Below are positions 36,783 through 43,861 of a stretch of DNA of 64,000 nucleotides, piece by piece. The notes below the pieces were generated by a model that saw nothing but the letters and a program-made list of their open reading frames with translations, made no database searches and was not told where the DNA came from. Source of the DNA: Hsuehochloa calcarea (taxonomy: Eukaryota > Streptophyta > Magnoliopsida > Poales > Poaceae); the NCBI GenBank assembly GCA_036346395.1, contig CM070599.1, positions 4,393,232-4,457,231 on the forward strand. The letters are read 5' to 3'. The position numbers and the translations under genes are program-made. Position 1 is the first letter of the stretch, and each line of letters starts with the position of its first letter.

Positions 36783-39566
36783 GGAGGCGCGGCGGCGGCG
36801 GCCGAGTCTGGGAAGACGGCGGCGGCAAGAACGGAACCACAGCGATGCCGAGAGACAGCACATGGAGGCGGCGGAGGCGGGGAAGACGGGAGGAGCAGCG
36901 GGCGAGGAGCGAGCGAGAGAGAGAGAGAAAGAAGAGAGGGAGAGGAAGAGGCGCGGCGGATTTTATAGAGCTCATGGCGACGGACAGCCTTGCGTGGCGC
37001 GGCGCGCGGCGCGAGGCGCGGCGGAGGCGACGGACGCAGGCGGATTCGCATGGCGAGATTCAGGCGGCGGCGCGGCGGCGGCGTGGGAGAGAGAGAACGG
37101 CGGCGCGACGAAGACGACGACGGACGCCGTCCGATTCGACGGACGCTGGGAGCGAGAAAGACGCGGCGACGGAGAGCCGTCCGATTCGACGGACGGTGGG
37201 AAGCGAAGAAGCGCGGTGAAGAATACCGTCCGATCAAGCGACGGACGGTTGAGAAGACGGAGGCGCGGAGGAAGATGACCGGCGCCGTCCGATTTCGATC
37301 GAAGCGGTGGGAGCGGAAGAGGCGCGCATGGATCTGGCGGATCGCGATCCAACGGCGGAGAAGAAAGGAGCGCGGCGAAAGGAAACGCGGCGGATCTCAA
37401 TCCAACGGTCAAGAAGACGGGCGACGCGGCAATGAGCGAGGGTCACACGATGACGACGGACGGTGAGGGCGAGCGCACACATGAGCGGGCGGAGATGGAA
37501 TAGTGGTGGGCCGGCTAGGGTTTCGGCCCACGCACAGAAAAGAGATTTTAAATACCTTTTTCATTTCAGAAATTCAAATAAATCAAAAGGAAATTTAGAA
37601 AATAGCAAATAGACTCCAAAAATTCTAGAAAAATTCACAGAAATTCCTTGAATTATTCTTGACTTAAAAAAAATACTTTTAACTTTAAATTTTCTTTTCC
37701 TTTTGCAAATAAATTAATTTTTAATTTCGGGAAAAAGGAAAATCAATTTCTAAAATCCAATAAATCCAAGGAAATTCTCAAAATAATAAGTTTTGATTTT
37801 TAAATTCTAGGAAATTCAATTAAACCAACTTTAATTTAATTGAAGTTTGATTAACTCATATTAAACTGCAAATGGATTTAAAATTTCCAAATTAAGCTTT
37901 TGACGAATAGAAACAAATGGTTCTCCTTTAAAATTTTCAAAACTCAAAAAGGACGCTACATACAGTTTGTGCTATCAGAACTACAGATTGCTGACTTCTT
38001 TACGAAGCCACAGACTAGGGCACAACATTTGTATTTTCTCTCCAAACTCAGTGTATGTGATCCACCATGAGTTTGAGGGGGGGTGTTAGAATAGGGCTCT
38101 AGATATTATTTGGTTTCCTTATCTCAGAACCTCTGTTGTACCTCTATATATTGCCCATTGGGCCCTCTTGAATATATACACGTTATTCCTAACATACATA
38201 ACCCCTTTCGGGTTTTGCGATATCTCCGTGGAACCATCACTCAACGCCTCTTTTTCCCTTGCTCCAGTTCCTCGCAGCTCCTGGCGTATTCTGATACGAC
38301 CTGGGCTAGTGGTCCTTCTGATCATTGGTTTTTTTTTACTTCTGTATCTTCCTTGGTTCTTCCTTGATTGCTTGAAAAACTAAGAAGCAAGCTGCAGTTT
38401 CTTGCTCGAGTGATAAGGCTGAATTGAGGGCTCTTGTGTCGATGACAACTCAGGTCACCTAGCTATGGTGGCTTCTTGAGGACTTTGGTGTTTCATGTTT
38501 CGCACCTACCAGGATCGAAATCCGCTTGGAATTTCGTACGACGGCTGTATCAATGAACTCCACGGCTTCGAAATTAAAAAACCAGCCAATTTGAATTTCA
38601 AATTTTAAACACAGGTTTTATCTGACCGATTCTGCGTGACGCAGAATCGACAAAAACCGGAAAACCGGAAAATGGTGAAAAATGGTAATTAACAAATTTA
38701 AATTTGGAATAATGTAAATATTAATGAGAAAGTGTTTAAAGTTGTACATAAAAAGTCCTCCTTGGTAGCTTCGCTCTCTAGAGCAGTCCTCTCGTCCAAG
38801 TGTTCTAAAGCATGTAAAGTAATAGAAAACATAAGTTAATGGGAATGAATGATAACTTGACTAGCATACTAAAAACAATAATGAGTAGTATTTCATACCA
38901 GTACATTGTCGACAAACGCGAAGGTTGTGCAATGTAGTCATTGTTGTCATATAGTACAAGTCATTCGTATTGAGATAGGTGAGCTTTGTATTGATCCCAA
39001 GTGTGTTTCGTGGGCATATTGTAGTCAATGATTGTAAAGTTGTTGGTAATATTCGGGTTCGACCCACTGGTAAACTATTACGCATGGGGATGAGGTATCG
39101 GATGGGGCAAGACATGCAGTGCGATGAGCGGAGGAGAATCCAATGGAGAGGAGAGGGAAAAAAATTCGGCCAGTTTTTTTTTTGCCGGTTTCAACCGATA
39201 AACCGGTGGCCGGGTTTTTTACCACTGTCTACTACGTTACCGTCTAACAGCGCTGGTGCGATCAGCATTGCTCGAGATTTGGTGAAGCATGAGCTCACGA
39301 AGCATATTGGAGTTGATGCTTCCTACATGCGGTCATAGGTGCAGCAGCAGGTCGTTACACTTCAATACGTGTCTTCAGAACTTCAGTTGGTAGATTTCTT
39401 CACAAAGACGCAGACTACAGATCATCATTGATTGTATCTCTCCAAACTCAATGTTGTTGATCCACCCTGAGTTTGAGACTTGAGACTGAGATGGGGGGGT
39501 TGAGAGTATATGTCTTAGTTTCTCTATGTATATAGTGTTTTCTGCTTATTTGCCTTTGGCCCCTTG

Positions 39567-39611
<45 letters not shown>

Positions 39612-41923
39612 GCTTTGGCCCCATGGAATAGATTCGAGTTCCATTCCAACAATAGTAATGTCTATTTTTAAGCCAATAACCGACAATACTATAGTAAGCT
39701 TTCATACATCAGCTATGACTAGAGCATTTGGAACAGGGTCCTCATTGTTTTCTCTGATGTGTCCTCTCAGGGAATACCATTTTTCCATGCTGGTGATGAG
39801 ATATTGAGATCTAAGTCACTCGATCGAGATTCATATAACTCTGGTGATTGGTTTAACAAGTAATACACTGCCCTTTTGACCTTGATTGAAACATCAGTTG
39901 TTCTTGTTCCCACTTCCCATTAACTAAAATGTTTGAATTGCTTTCAAGAAAGTATAACTAATTTAAATTTCTTTGAATAAATATTTGTCATTACCATAAC
40001 TTCTAAATTCTCACCATATATGAACAAGAGTTTTAAGGAGAATAGAAGTTCTCCAGCATCTTTATCTGCAGGGTAATGTTCTGTTTTCTCCCTTTTGTGA
40101 AGGCTTGATTTCACGTATGAAACAAACAATTGGGGTGTTGGGCTTCCTCCAAGAGAAAAGAATGAAGAGAATTGGCATTTGTAAGTTTCCAAATCCTTCT
40201 TGAATTTTCGTAGATCATTTAACCTATCATCAATGTAAAGAACTCTTACTCTTTTGTTAGCATTCTGGTTTTGTTGTATATTTGATTGTTCTCTTTTGAC
40301 GTAGTAAAGAACCTCAGTGATCATTTTCATTTTTTTCACTTTTAAGTTCTATGCATGTATTTGATCGTTCAAATTGGAGATTGATTTTTGCAGGATAAAA
40401 CCAAGATTGGAAAATCCATCTTACAAACCTGCAAAAAATCACATTCTTGCTGCCTTAGACAATTTTGTTGACATCTTGAAGATCAGATACTCATCGCCGC
40501 TCTTTCGTCTAAGTACAGCAAGTGACATTGAGGTACACGTATTTGTGCCAGCAAGTTAATCTGCAGTTCACTTTCAGATTGCTATTGTGCTATTATGTAG
40601 AGTTGTAGACGAGCAACTTTTTTTTCTTCTGAGAGGGACGTGCAACTATGTTAGCTAACTACCTTTCAGGAAATGTTGATCTATGCTATGTATATCAAGT
40701 AAAACTTATTGATGGTAGATATGTTTCACAGAATGAAATTATATGACATGAATGCCATGCATTGCGGAAGCTGGGAGCTATATAATTGGCAATAGGACGC
40801 AGATGTGTACTTTCAGCCGATAGTTGGAAATGAATGATTGCATGAATATTAGAGATAAAGACAATGTGTGCAGCTCCACTCCATTAGTACAATAAATGCA
40901 GTAGCAGCAAGCAACTGGCATAAGAAAACTGACTTTTTGTTTATGAATATTTGATTTCCTGTTATTTCTTCAGATCTGACTGTATTCCTATCTTATTTCA
41001 GCAAAGGGTTCGCTTTCACAACACAGGGCCCTCCTTGGTCCCAGGAGTTATTGTCATGAGCATCGAAGATGCACGAAATGATAGACCTGAGATGGCTCAG
41101 TTAGATACAAAGTAAGTAGGGCTGATGTAATTACGACTTTTTGCATAAACAAGAGATTGCAGTCTTGGGAAACATAACATTTTGCATCAGCTGGAACTTA
41201 AAAAAAATAAATAGTTTCAGTGGCTTCTAGACTTACATGTCTGGTACGGAAATCTTTTGATGTTATCTACAGTAGCTAACTAGCTATCACTTTCTGCAGC
41301 TTCTCTTATGTCGTAACAGTCTTCAATGTATGTCCGTATGAAGTATCTATAGATATCCCTGCTCTCGCTTCAATTGGGCTTGAATTGCATCCTGTGCAGG
41401 TAACTGTTCCTAGTTGTTTCAGTTGCACCATACGTCCTCTCCAGTCTCCACAACAATATGTTGTTCTTACAGTATTATTCTGTTAGCATTCTATTTATTG
41501 TTCAGTGATTGACTTTTAATTTTTGGGAAGTGAATTTTAGAAGCAAGTTCACTACTGGCATTGTTCTTGCGATTTGCTTTCTAGAGTTTTCATGCTTGGG
41601 GTAAACTTTGCAGATTTCTTGTAAATCTCTGTCAAACCCTGAACAGCTGAATACTGTTCAATCAGTAAATTCTAAAGAATAAACCACTGATTTGCGAGGA
41701 GAGGTGTACTTCATAGTTCAGGGTTTCAATCTCATAAAACCAATGAATCTTCCATCTGAAGATGTGGAAATGGGAGGTAATATGAATATCTGACGGCCAT
41801 TATGAACTGTTTCAGGTGAAATCATCAGATGCTTTACTCAGGCAGTCTGCATACCAGGCCGCCACGGGTCGATTCACCGTTCCCAGAAGAACAACAGCAG
41901 TGTTCGTTGAACCTCGGCGTTGA
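338..41923 (+). CDS. PUL: Pullulanase-type starch debranching enzyme, 3' half (13 exons)
   Basis: Limit dextrinase (GH13) that hydrolyses alpha-1,6 branches of amylopectin and pullulan in plastids; it acts in starch synthesis and breakdown. The exons I read are join(338..408, 514..606, 992..1082, 1711..1782, 17671..17796, 17956..18012, 18397..18471, 39771..39859, 40103..40180, 40394..40532, 41002..41111, 41300..41399, 41816..41923). All have GT-AG borders and keep one frame to the TGA at 41921. The joined part is 402 residues; the N-terminal half, including the catalytic nucleophile exon, lies upstream of the window. YGEGWDFGEV (exon 514-606) carries the GH13 acid/base Glu. VSAHDNET (exon 17956-18012) carries the transition-state Asp. 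The C-terminal all-beta domain ends in RRTTAVFVEPRR. Two introns are 15.9 and 21.3 kb because of retrotransposons. All visible exons are intact, so the gene may be functional. Family identity is very firm; the rice symbol is from memory. Confidence 0.93.
2246..2780. repeat. Repeat X, left part
   Basis: Contains a motif set (gatacc/gatacgg words, then GAGAGGGGCGTCGGG at about 2718) that reappears at 16352-16720. The simplest reading is one repeat split by the solo LTR that lies between. The match was judged by eye, so the boundaries are approximate. Confidence 0.35.
2945..3106 (-). repeat. C1 3' LTR
   Basis: 162-bp LTR, nearly identical to 8075-8238. It contains a short GA run and starts TG and ends CA. 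Confidence 0.93.
3213..7202 (-). pseudogene. C1 gag-pol, broken
   Basis: Copia polyprotein in pieces. Gag starts at 7202 with the typical LDGLNYRAWAFSVKTTLRGY. A CCHC knuckle (CSHCKRTGHHVDKC) is near 6459-6418. The protease core WILDSGASFH is near 6222-6193. Integrase fragments cover about 5989-5066. RT has VKNAFLHGDLHEEVYMQPP near 4305 and the catalytic YVDD near 4062-4051. RNase H has SSAEAELRALAATTSEI near 3470. Stops or frameshifts separate gag, integrase and RT, so no full polyprotein can be made from this copy. Confidence 0.9.
7261..7475 (-). repeat. Tandem repeats in the C1 leader
   Basis: A roughly 48-bp unit starting ACCTCTGGCGATGG occurs twice in a row (about 7262-7358). It is followed by repeated GTCGACCTCCAGGCG-type words (7380-7475). 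The tract lies in the untranslated leader between primer site and gag. Confidence 0.7.
8063..8074 (-). promoter_or_regulatory. C1 primer binding site (Met-tRNA)
   Basis: GCTCTGATACCA on the plus strand is the complement of TGGTATCAGAGC and touches the 5' LTR. It primes minus-strand cDNA synthesis. Confidence 0.9.
8075..8238 (-). repeat. C1 5' LTR
   Basis: 164-bp LTR holding the element's promoter, flanked on the right by target duplication ACTGT. Confidence 0.93.
9959..10067 (+). repeat. C2 5' LTR
   Basis: 109-bp LTR directly followed by the primer site TGGTATCAGAGC. Confidence 0.93.
10068..10079 (+). promoter_or_regulatory. C2 primer binding site (Met-tRNA)
   Basis: TGGTATCAGAGC, complementary to the 3' end of initiator Met-tRNA, abuts the 5' LTR. 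Confidence 0.9.
10117..10331 (+). repeat. Two-copy leader repeat of C2
   Basis: A unit of about 105-107 bp (CTGTCGTCCCGTTG... / CTGTCCCGTTGG...; both with CTCCGGATCTTCACCACCGA) occurs twice in the leader. It is GC- and pyrimidine-rich and gives long Pro/Ser-rich spurious ORFs. Confidence 0.7.
10614..15060 (+). pseudogene. C2 gag-pol, broken
   Basis: Gag begins at ATG 10614 (VRFDGMNFREW) and shifts frame before the long ORF 10839-12206. That ORF holds gag, a CCHC knuckle (CTYCQRDGHKYQDC, about 11440) and the protease core LWILDSGASFH (about 11725). The integrase core is at 12300-12815 (DVWGPVPFVSKGGHRYYV). RT is at 13480-13950 (TCKWVYKIKTRSDGSLERYK), with YVDD near 13909 in another frame. RNase H is interrupted by an insertion at about 14550-14790 and resumes as LLSDSTGAISIARDPVKHEL near 14850. 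Several frameshifts make it non-coding as a whole. Confidence 0.9.
14550..14790 (+). repeat. Insertion in the C2 RNase H region
   Basis: About 240 bp of non-coding AT-rich sequence with AAACCGGTA, CGATTCTGCGTG and CACCGGTAA words breaks the RNase H frame between SLT and AEIT. Outer words (AGGATTCAAAACCGG at the left, CCGGGATTTCAATCC at the right) look like imperfect inverted ends. Confidence 0.55.
15097..15205 (+). repeat. C2 3' LTR
   Basis: 109-bp LTR with few differences from 9959-10067, followed by target duplication GATGG. Confidence 0.93.
16352..17115. repeat. Repeat X, right part, and a CCGGTTTT-rich repeat
   Basis: 16352-16720 resumes the repeat seen at 2246-2780 (AGAGGGGCGTCGGG, then GTATCGG words). 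16740-17115 is AT-rich with many CCGGTTTT/GACCGGT words and ends near CGATTCTGCGATGCAAG. No coding potential is seen. Confidence 0.4.
18461..18588 (+). repeat. 65-bp tandem duplication over a PUL splice donor
   Basis: The 65-bp unit starting CATTATCCCAGGTCCTTGAG is followed directly by a second copy starting CATCATCCCAGGTCCTTGAG. Both copies carry the exon end and donor (CCCAG|GTCCTT). The true exon end is 18471 and the copy is at 18536. Confidence 0.9.
19047..19177 (+). repeat. C3 5' LTR
   Basis: 131-bp LTR preceded by ATAGT. The primer site TGGTATCAGAGC follows at 19178-19189. Confidence 0.9.
19178..19189 (+). promoter_or_regulatory. C3 primer binding site (Met-tRNA)
   Basis: TGGTATCAGAGC directly after the 5' LTR. 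Confidence 0.9.
19304..21778 (+). pseudogene. C3 gag-pol, 5' part, broken
   Basis: A long GC-rich leader/gag stretch with repeated Gly-Phe-Thr/Ser-Leu-Pro codons (19675-19830) leads to a CCHC knuckle (CTLCQRGGHTYQTC, near 19950). A decayed protease motif follows (LNSGASFHMTPN, about 20190; Trp-Ile-Leu-Asp-Ser-Gly expected, so Asp reads Asn). Integrase pieces are at 20830-21130 (NDVWGLAPFVSKGGH) and RT with LLYVDDMLITGDD near 21386. Stops and frameshifts are frequent. The reading ends at the C4 insertion and resumes at 28574/38195. Confidence 0.85.
20581..20736 (+). repeat. 78-bp tandem duplication in C3
   Basis: The unit containing GGCACCATCGTTTGGGTCAC and GTACTTGGGTCAGTTCCA occurs twice without spacer (20581-20658 and 20659-20736) and is practically identical in both copies. 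It lies between protease and integrase. Confidence 0.88.
21779..21889 (+). repeat. C4 5' LTR
   Basis: 111-bp LTR, followed by the primer site TGGTATCAGAGC (21890-21901). Confidence 0.93.
21903..24063 (+). other. Foreign, GC-rich internal region of C4 (possible captured gene fragments)
   Basis: This stretch occupies the gag position of C4 but shows no CCHC knuckle or UBN2-like gag motif. 21960-23160 is very GC-rich. One frame from ATG 22351 reads STSTKDAFRSHFAELASL and another near 22780 reads VVVGIRRDAANRELLTWAL, which resembles the N-terminal nucleotide-binding-like segment of plant USP-domain protein kinases. Frames change between these pieces, so it is not a working gene. From 23380 the sequence is T-rich and ends in a purine tract (TTGAGGGGGG) at 24061-24070, as at the 3' end of another LTR element. 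Origin unresolved. Confidence 0.4.
24071..24175 (+). repeat. LTR-like remnant of another element in C4
   Basis: After the purine tract comes TGTTAGAGATATG..., then a 27-bp near-palindrome (TGTTAGAGATAGA / TCTATCTCTAACA) and a TATA-containing tract (CCTATATATATTACCC). It resembles a copia LTR start but no partner copy is seen in the window. Confidence 0.45.
24176..25275 (+). pseudogene. C4 pol fragment (integrase tail to RT)
   Basis: Starts with the copia link region (SVECVFLGYSYEHKGYR, near 24208). RT follows: SEWQLAMAEELDAL (about 24739), KIKTRSDGTIERYKARLVARG (about 24850), SISHLDVKNAFLNGVLHEEV (about 25015). The catalytic YVDD and RNase H are missing; the sequence breaks at the gypsy LTR. 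The end of RNase H (LSELQIADFFTKPQTRAQHL) lies on the other side, at 28360 and 37980. Roughly 700 bp of C4 are absent at the junction. Confidence 0.85.
25276..28339 (-). repeat. Gypsy LTR, left copy (left end truncated)
   Basis: About 3.06 kb matching 34846-37960 over its whole length, with many small differences. It lacks most of the 15-bp terminus TGTCGGCGCCCCGGG present in the right copy and ends in GACGCTACA at 28339. It contains a GA run (27150-27182) and GC-rich blocks with CCGTCCGATTCGACGG-type words (27480-27840). On the minus strand the TATA box is CTATAAAATCC near 27358. Missing terminus and missing C4 sequence point to a deletion across this edge. Confidence 0.85.
28463..28573 (+). 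repeat. C4 3' LTR, duplicate copy
   Basis: 111 bp, the same LTR as 38084-38194, followed by TACAT. Confidence 0.9.
28900..29620. repeat. Non-coding insertion in C3 RNase H, duplicate copy
   Basis: Splits the C3 RNase H frame between SWFAPT and the later SAGAISIARDLVKHEL. It counterparts 38515-39225. AT-rich, with GATTCTGCGTG and ACCGGT words near the ends. Confidence 0.6.
29871..30036 (+). repeat. C3 3' LTR, duplicate copy, with (TA)n
   Basis: Matches 39499-39651. An internal TA run of about 50 bp (29943-29992) is longer than in the other copy. Confidence 0.85.
30155..30242 (+). pseudogene. Dead duplicate of a PUL exon
   Basis: Copy of exon 39771-39859 (GIPFFHAGDEIL...). The acceptor CTCTCAG|GG is changed to CTCTCGTG, so the AG is gone. 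Small indels (CATCTTTGGTG for CATGCTGGTG; ACTCGTGATTGG for ACTCTGGTGATTGG) break the frame. The donor side (AACAA|GTAATA) is kept. If transcribed it should be skipped as intron. Confidence 0.9.
30250..34845 (-). pseudogene. Ty3/gypsy gag-pol, 3' truncated and frameshifted
   Basis: Internal region of the gypsy element, read on the minus strand from the primer site at 34829-34840. Gag remnants (34250-33000) are in many short frames. RT/RNase H is the best piece (32258-31260): SFGLTNAPAYFMNLMN, the catalytic box FIDDILVYS, FLGHVMSAEGV, then RNase H with EIFCDASRQGLGCVLMQ. The integrase zinc region (31246-30848) has the HHCC motif ending CDVCQRVKAEHQ. Core pieces follow at 30758 (MDRLTKVAHFLPTKTTYS) and 30350 (HWNEV-like). 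The sequence stops inside integrase at about 30250, so the C-terminus, the purine tract and the link to the left LTR are missing. Confidence 0.88.
34829..34840 (-). promoter_or_regulatory. Gypsy primer binding site (Met-tRNA)
   Basis: GCTCTGATACCA, complement of TGGTATCAGAGC, lies five bases from the LTR end TGTCGGCGCC, as is common in plant gypsy elements. Confidence 0.8.
34846..37960 (-). repeat. Gypsy LTR, right copy (5' LTR)
   Basis: About 3.1 kb, from TGTCGGCGCCCCGGGTGTCA to GGACGCTACA; TG/CA ends are intact. It contains a GA run (about 36744-36778) and GC-rich repeats around CCGTCCGATTCGACGGACGG (37120-37450). It joins the gypsy internal region on its left and C4 sequence on its right. 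Confidence 0.88.
38084..38194 (+). repeat. C4 3' LTR
   Basis: 111 bp, preceded by the purine tract GAGGGGGGG and followed by target duplication TACAT. Confidence 0.92.
38515..39225. repeat. Non-coding insertion in C3 RNase H
   Basis: About 710 bp between the codons for FAPT and the continuing RNase H. It carries a palindrome-like CGATTCTGCGT/GACGCAGAATCG (about 38627-38650) and ACCGGT-rich right end (39165-39215). Confidence 0.6.
39499..39651 (+). repeat. C3 3' LTR
   Basis: LTR starting GTTGAGAGTATATG after a G-run and ending CCATTCCAACA, followed by ATAGT. It includes a TA run of about 36 bp (39571-39606). The first bases differ from the 5' LTR (TGTTGAG). Confidence 0.88.
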
Positions 41924-42180
41924 TGCCTTTCGTGAACAAGTTTCTTGTAGTATCGAAGTAAATAAATGAAGGAGAAGAGAGGAGAAGCCTGCCGCAGTGT
42001 ATCACTGAAGAAATAAATGGAATAATAAGAGGCTGCGTGAACGCTTGGCTTAGTGTATATCAAATAAAGTTTCCAAGTTGTCAACGCATGGCTTTTGTCG
42101 TATATATTGTATTGATTATGAAAGCCAGAAAATATATCGTATTGTATTGTATGACATATTAAATAAATAATTGATGCTAA
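41924..42180 (+). other. PUL: Probable PUL 3' UTR
   Basis: Directly follows the TGA. AATAAA-like words lie near 41963, 42012 and 42160. The true end is not determinable from sequence alone. Confidence 0.5.
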
Positions 42181-42269
42181 ACTGTTGCATCATCAAAACC
42201 AAAGGAACAAGAAAATGTATGGCATATCATGATCTCACTGCAGCACTTTCTCTCTTTGTTTTCTTTGAA

Positions 42270-42440
42270 TATATTTATTGGATAAATAAAGTGTATGTAT
42301 GATTGAATGTTGTATCGTGGACGACAATATAAATGAATTGTACTCCCCATCTGAAACACAAGAATTCTGTAGGAATTTCGAAGGAAACGTAGGAGTTTCC
42401 TACGAAATTCTTTGAGAACCCTCCGTTCCAAACTGGGCCT
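42270..42440. repeat. MITE-like fragment between PUL and the TLP gene
   Basis: Has an internal hairpin-like pair (AATTTCGAAGGAAACGTAGG / TTTCCTACGAAATTC) and an edge CCGTTCCAAACTGGGCCTAA. A similar edge (GTTCGAAATGAGCCTAA) occurs near 46950. Family not assigned. The rest of 42181-42543 is AT-rich spacer. Confidence 0.35.
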
Positions 42441-42543
42441 AAGCTTGTATCTCTCCCATCGTTATTATACACAATCCATTAATGAACCAACATTAATCGT
42501 AATCGCATCAGCTTGTGATTGACTTTACTTAATTATCAGGATC

Positions 42544-43791
42544 TCAAGTCCCGGGGCAGAAGGTGACGTCATAGCTGGAGGGGCCGAGGCAGGTGAAGGT
42601 GCTGCTGGCGTCGTCGTAGGCGTAGCTGTACGCCGCCGGGCACGCGCTCTTGAACACCTGCGAGTAGTTGGTCGGCCCGCACGCCGCCGGCGTGCCGTAC
42701 TCGCCGGTGCAGCAGTAGCGTGGGCTCCCGTACACGTTGCACGCGCTCCGGCACGCCACGACGCCGCCGCTGGACGCGGCCACGACGCGCAGCTCCGTGG
42801 GGCACATCGCGTTCACGTCGCCCGCGCACGCCACGGCGCGGCAATCGCCGCCGCCGCCGCCAGAGGGCGCGATGCGCACCGGCACGTTGAAGCCGTCGAC
42901 GAGGCTCACGTCGTAGAAGTCCTGGCCGCCGCTGCCGGGGGCGGCGAGGGTGACCTCGACGAGAGTTACCGGAGGCGACGGGCCGCGGCCGTCGCAGGTG
43001 ACGTCGCCCGAGCCGCAGTCGGCGGTGGCGCAGGAGAAGCGGCCAGTGGTGGAGTCGGTCGCGCAGCCGGTGCGCGCCCAGAATGTGCCGGACCAGCTGC
43101 CGGACGACGGGGCGGCGAGGTCGAAGGTGCCGCTGGGCGGGAGATAGAAGCCGGAGCGCGCGAGCCGCGGCGAGTTGGCGCCGTTGAGCGAGCCCACCCA
43201 CACCGGGTACTGGCAGCCGTTGGTGAAGCTGAACGACGACGCGCCCTCCGCGACAAGCGCTGCAAATCAAGAGTTCAAGACATGTATGTAAAATGTAAGT
43301 ATGTACATGCAAGCATGCAGTCAATATCTACAAGTACATGTCTACAGGATGATCATTGCTGGCTGATAAACATATCTTGGTTGCAAGTTAGGCGCAATTC
43401 CATGCAATAAAAATGTCTAGGATAAAACCGTATAAGTAGAAGAAATCGTCGAAAAAAACATCGAAGTTGTCAGTTACAATGCTCAGGTGAAAAACATAGA
43501 AGGATGTAGTAAACAAAAAAGAGTAAAAAGGAGCAGTTTACTGTTTATCGAGTGTTATGTACACACCAGTTTATCAAAACTAGCAGAGAACGTACTCTAC
43601 ATTACCAAAACTAGTGAAAATTGTTCATTATGCGACAGTGTTCAAACAAATGAAGCATGGAAGACGAAGTGATAATGTGTAAATAACCGGCTACCTCCGA
43701 AGAGAAGCTGGAGAAAGATCAGGATGGCCGGAATCACCCTAGCTCCATTGCCAACCAAGAAGGGTTGGAGAAGAAGGTGAGCTACCGCCAT
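42544..43791 (-). CDS. Thaumatin-like protein (PR-5 family)
   Basis: CDS complement(join(42544..43259, 43695..43791)), 270 residues. The second junction has a clear GCAG acceptor and the first exon a GT donor; the joined frame stays open. Exon 1 (ATG at 43791) encodes a leader ending in a hydrophobic run (VIPAILIFLQLLFG), so the product is probably secreted. The mature domain starts about ASSFSFTNGCQYPVWVG and has 16 cysteines, the full set for the eight disulfides of the family, with the G-x-TFWARTGC segment. Ends DVTFCPGT. Thaumatin-like proteins are extracellular defence proteins, some binding or cleaving beta-glucan. Which role this one has cannot be read. A 435-bp intron separates signal and body. 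Confidence 0.9.
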
Positions 43792-43851
43792 GGCAAGCAC
43801 AAGGAGGAGGCCTCACAACTCACAAGCACAAGCAACATCTCGTGTGTGTCT

Positions 43852-43861
43852 GTATATATAG
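43852..43861 (-). promoter_or_regulatory. TATA box of the thaumatin-like gene
   Basis: CTATATATAC on the minus strand, about 60 bases upstream of the ATG at 43791. Confidence 0.55.

Larger units (their letters stand above)
21779..38194 (+). mobile_element. Nested Ty1/copia retrotransposon C4
   Basis: Inserted in the C3 RT region. The 5' LTR 21779-21889 and 3' LTR 38084-38194 are 111 bp each (TGTTAGAATAGG...TTCCTAACA). The target duplication is TACAT at 21774-21778 and directly after 38194. A second copy of the tail and LTR is at 28340-28573, also followed by TACAT. The internal region is unusual: 21903-24063 does not read as copia gag, and pol begins only near 24180. A gypsy element interrupts it at 25276. 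Confidence 0.9.
19047..39651 (+). mobile_element. Outer Ty1/copia retrotransposon C3 (carries C4 and gypsy)
   Basis: The 5' LTR is 19047-19177 (TGTTGAGAGTATATG...TCTAACA), followed by the Met-tRNA primer site. The 3' LTR is about 39499-39651. The target duplication ATAGT is at 19042-19046 and 39652-39656. C3 coding remnants run from 19178 to 21778, where C4 is inserted. The C3 tail (RNase H and 3' LTR) resumes after C4 at 38195. A second copy of the tail is at 28574-30036, also followed by ATAGT. Confidence 0.9.
18472..39770 (+). other. 21.3-kb PUL intron filled with nested LTR elements
   Basis: The intron lies between the exon ending SSMMALSQ and the exon starting GIPFFHAGDE. Own intron sequence is about 18472-19041 and 39657-39770. 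The rest is copia C3 with C4 and a gypsy element inside, plus a duplicated block that contains a dead copy of the next exon. Confidence 0.85.
37961..39859 (+). repeat. Second copy of duplicated block (functional side)
   Basis: C4 tail, C4 3' LTR (38084-38194), C3 tail, insertion (about 38515-39225), C3 3' LTR (about 39499-39651), PUL intron and the functional PUL exon (39771-39859). Downstream the PUL intron continues normally into the next exon, so this copy is in the original position. Confidence 0.92.

Noticed and set aside
42569..43324. 251-codon minus-strand ORF in another frame
   Set aside because: Out-of-frame shadow of the thaumatin-like CDS, which has the full cysteine pattern in its own frame.
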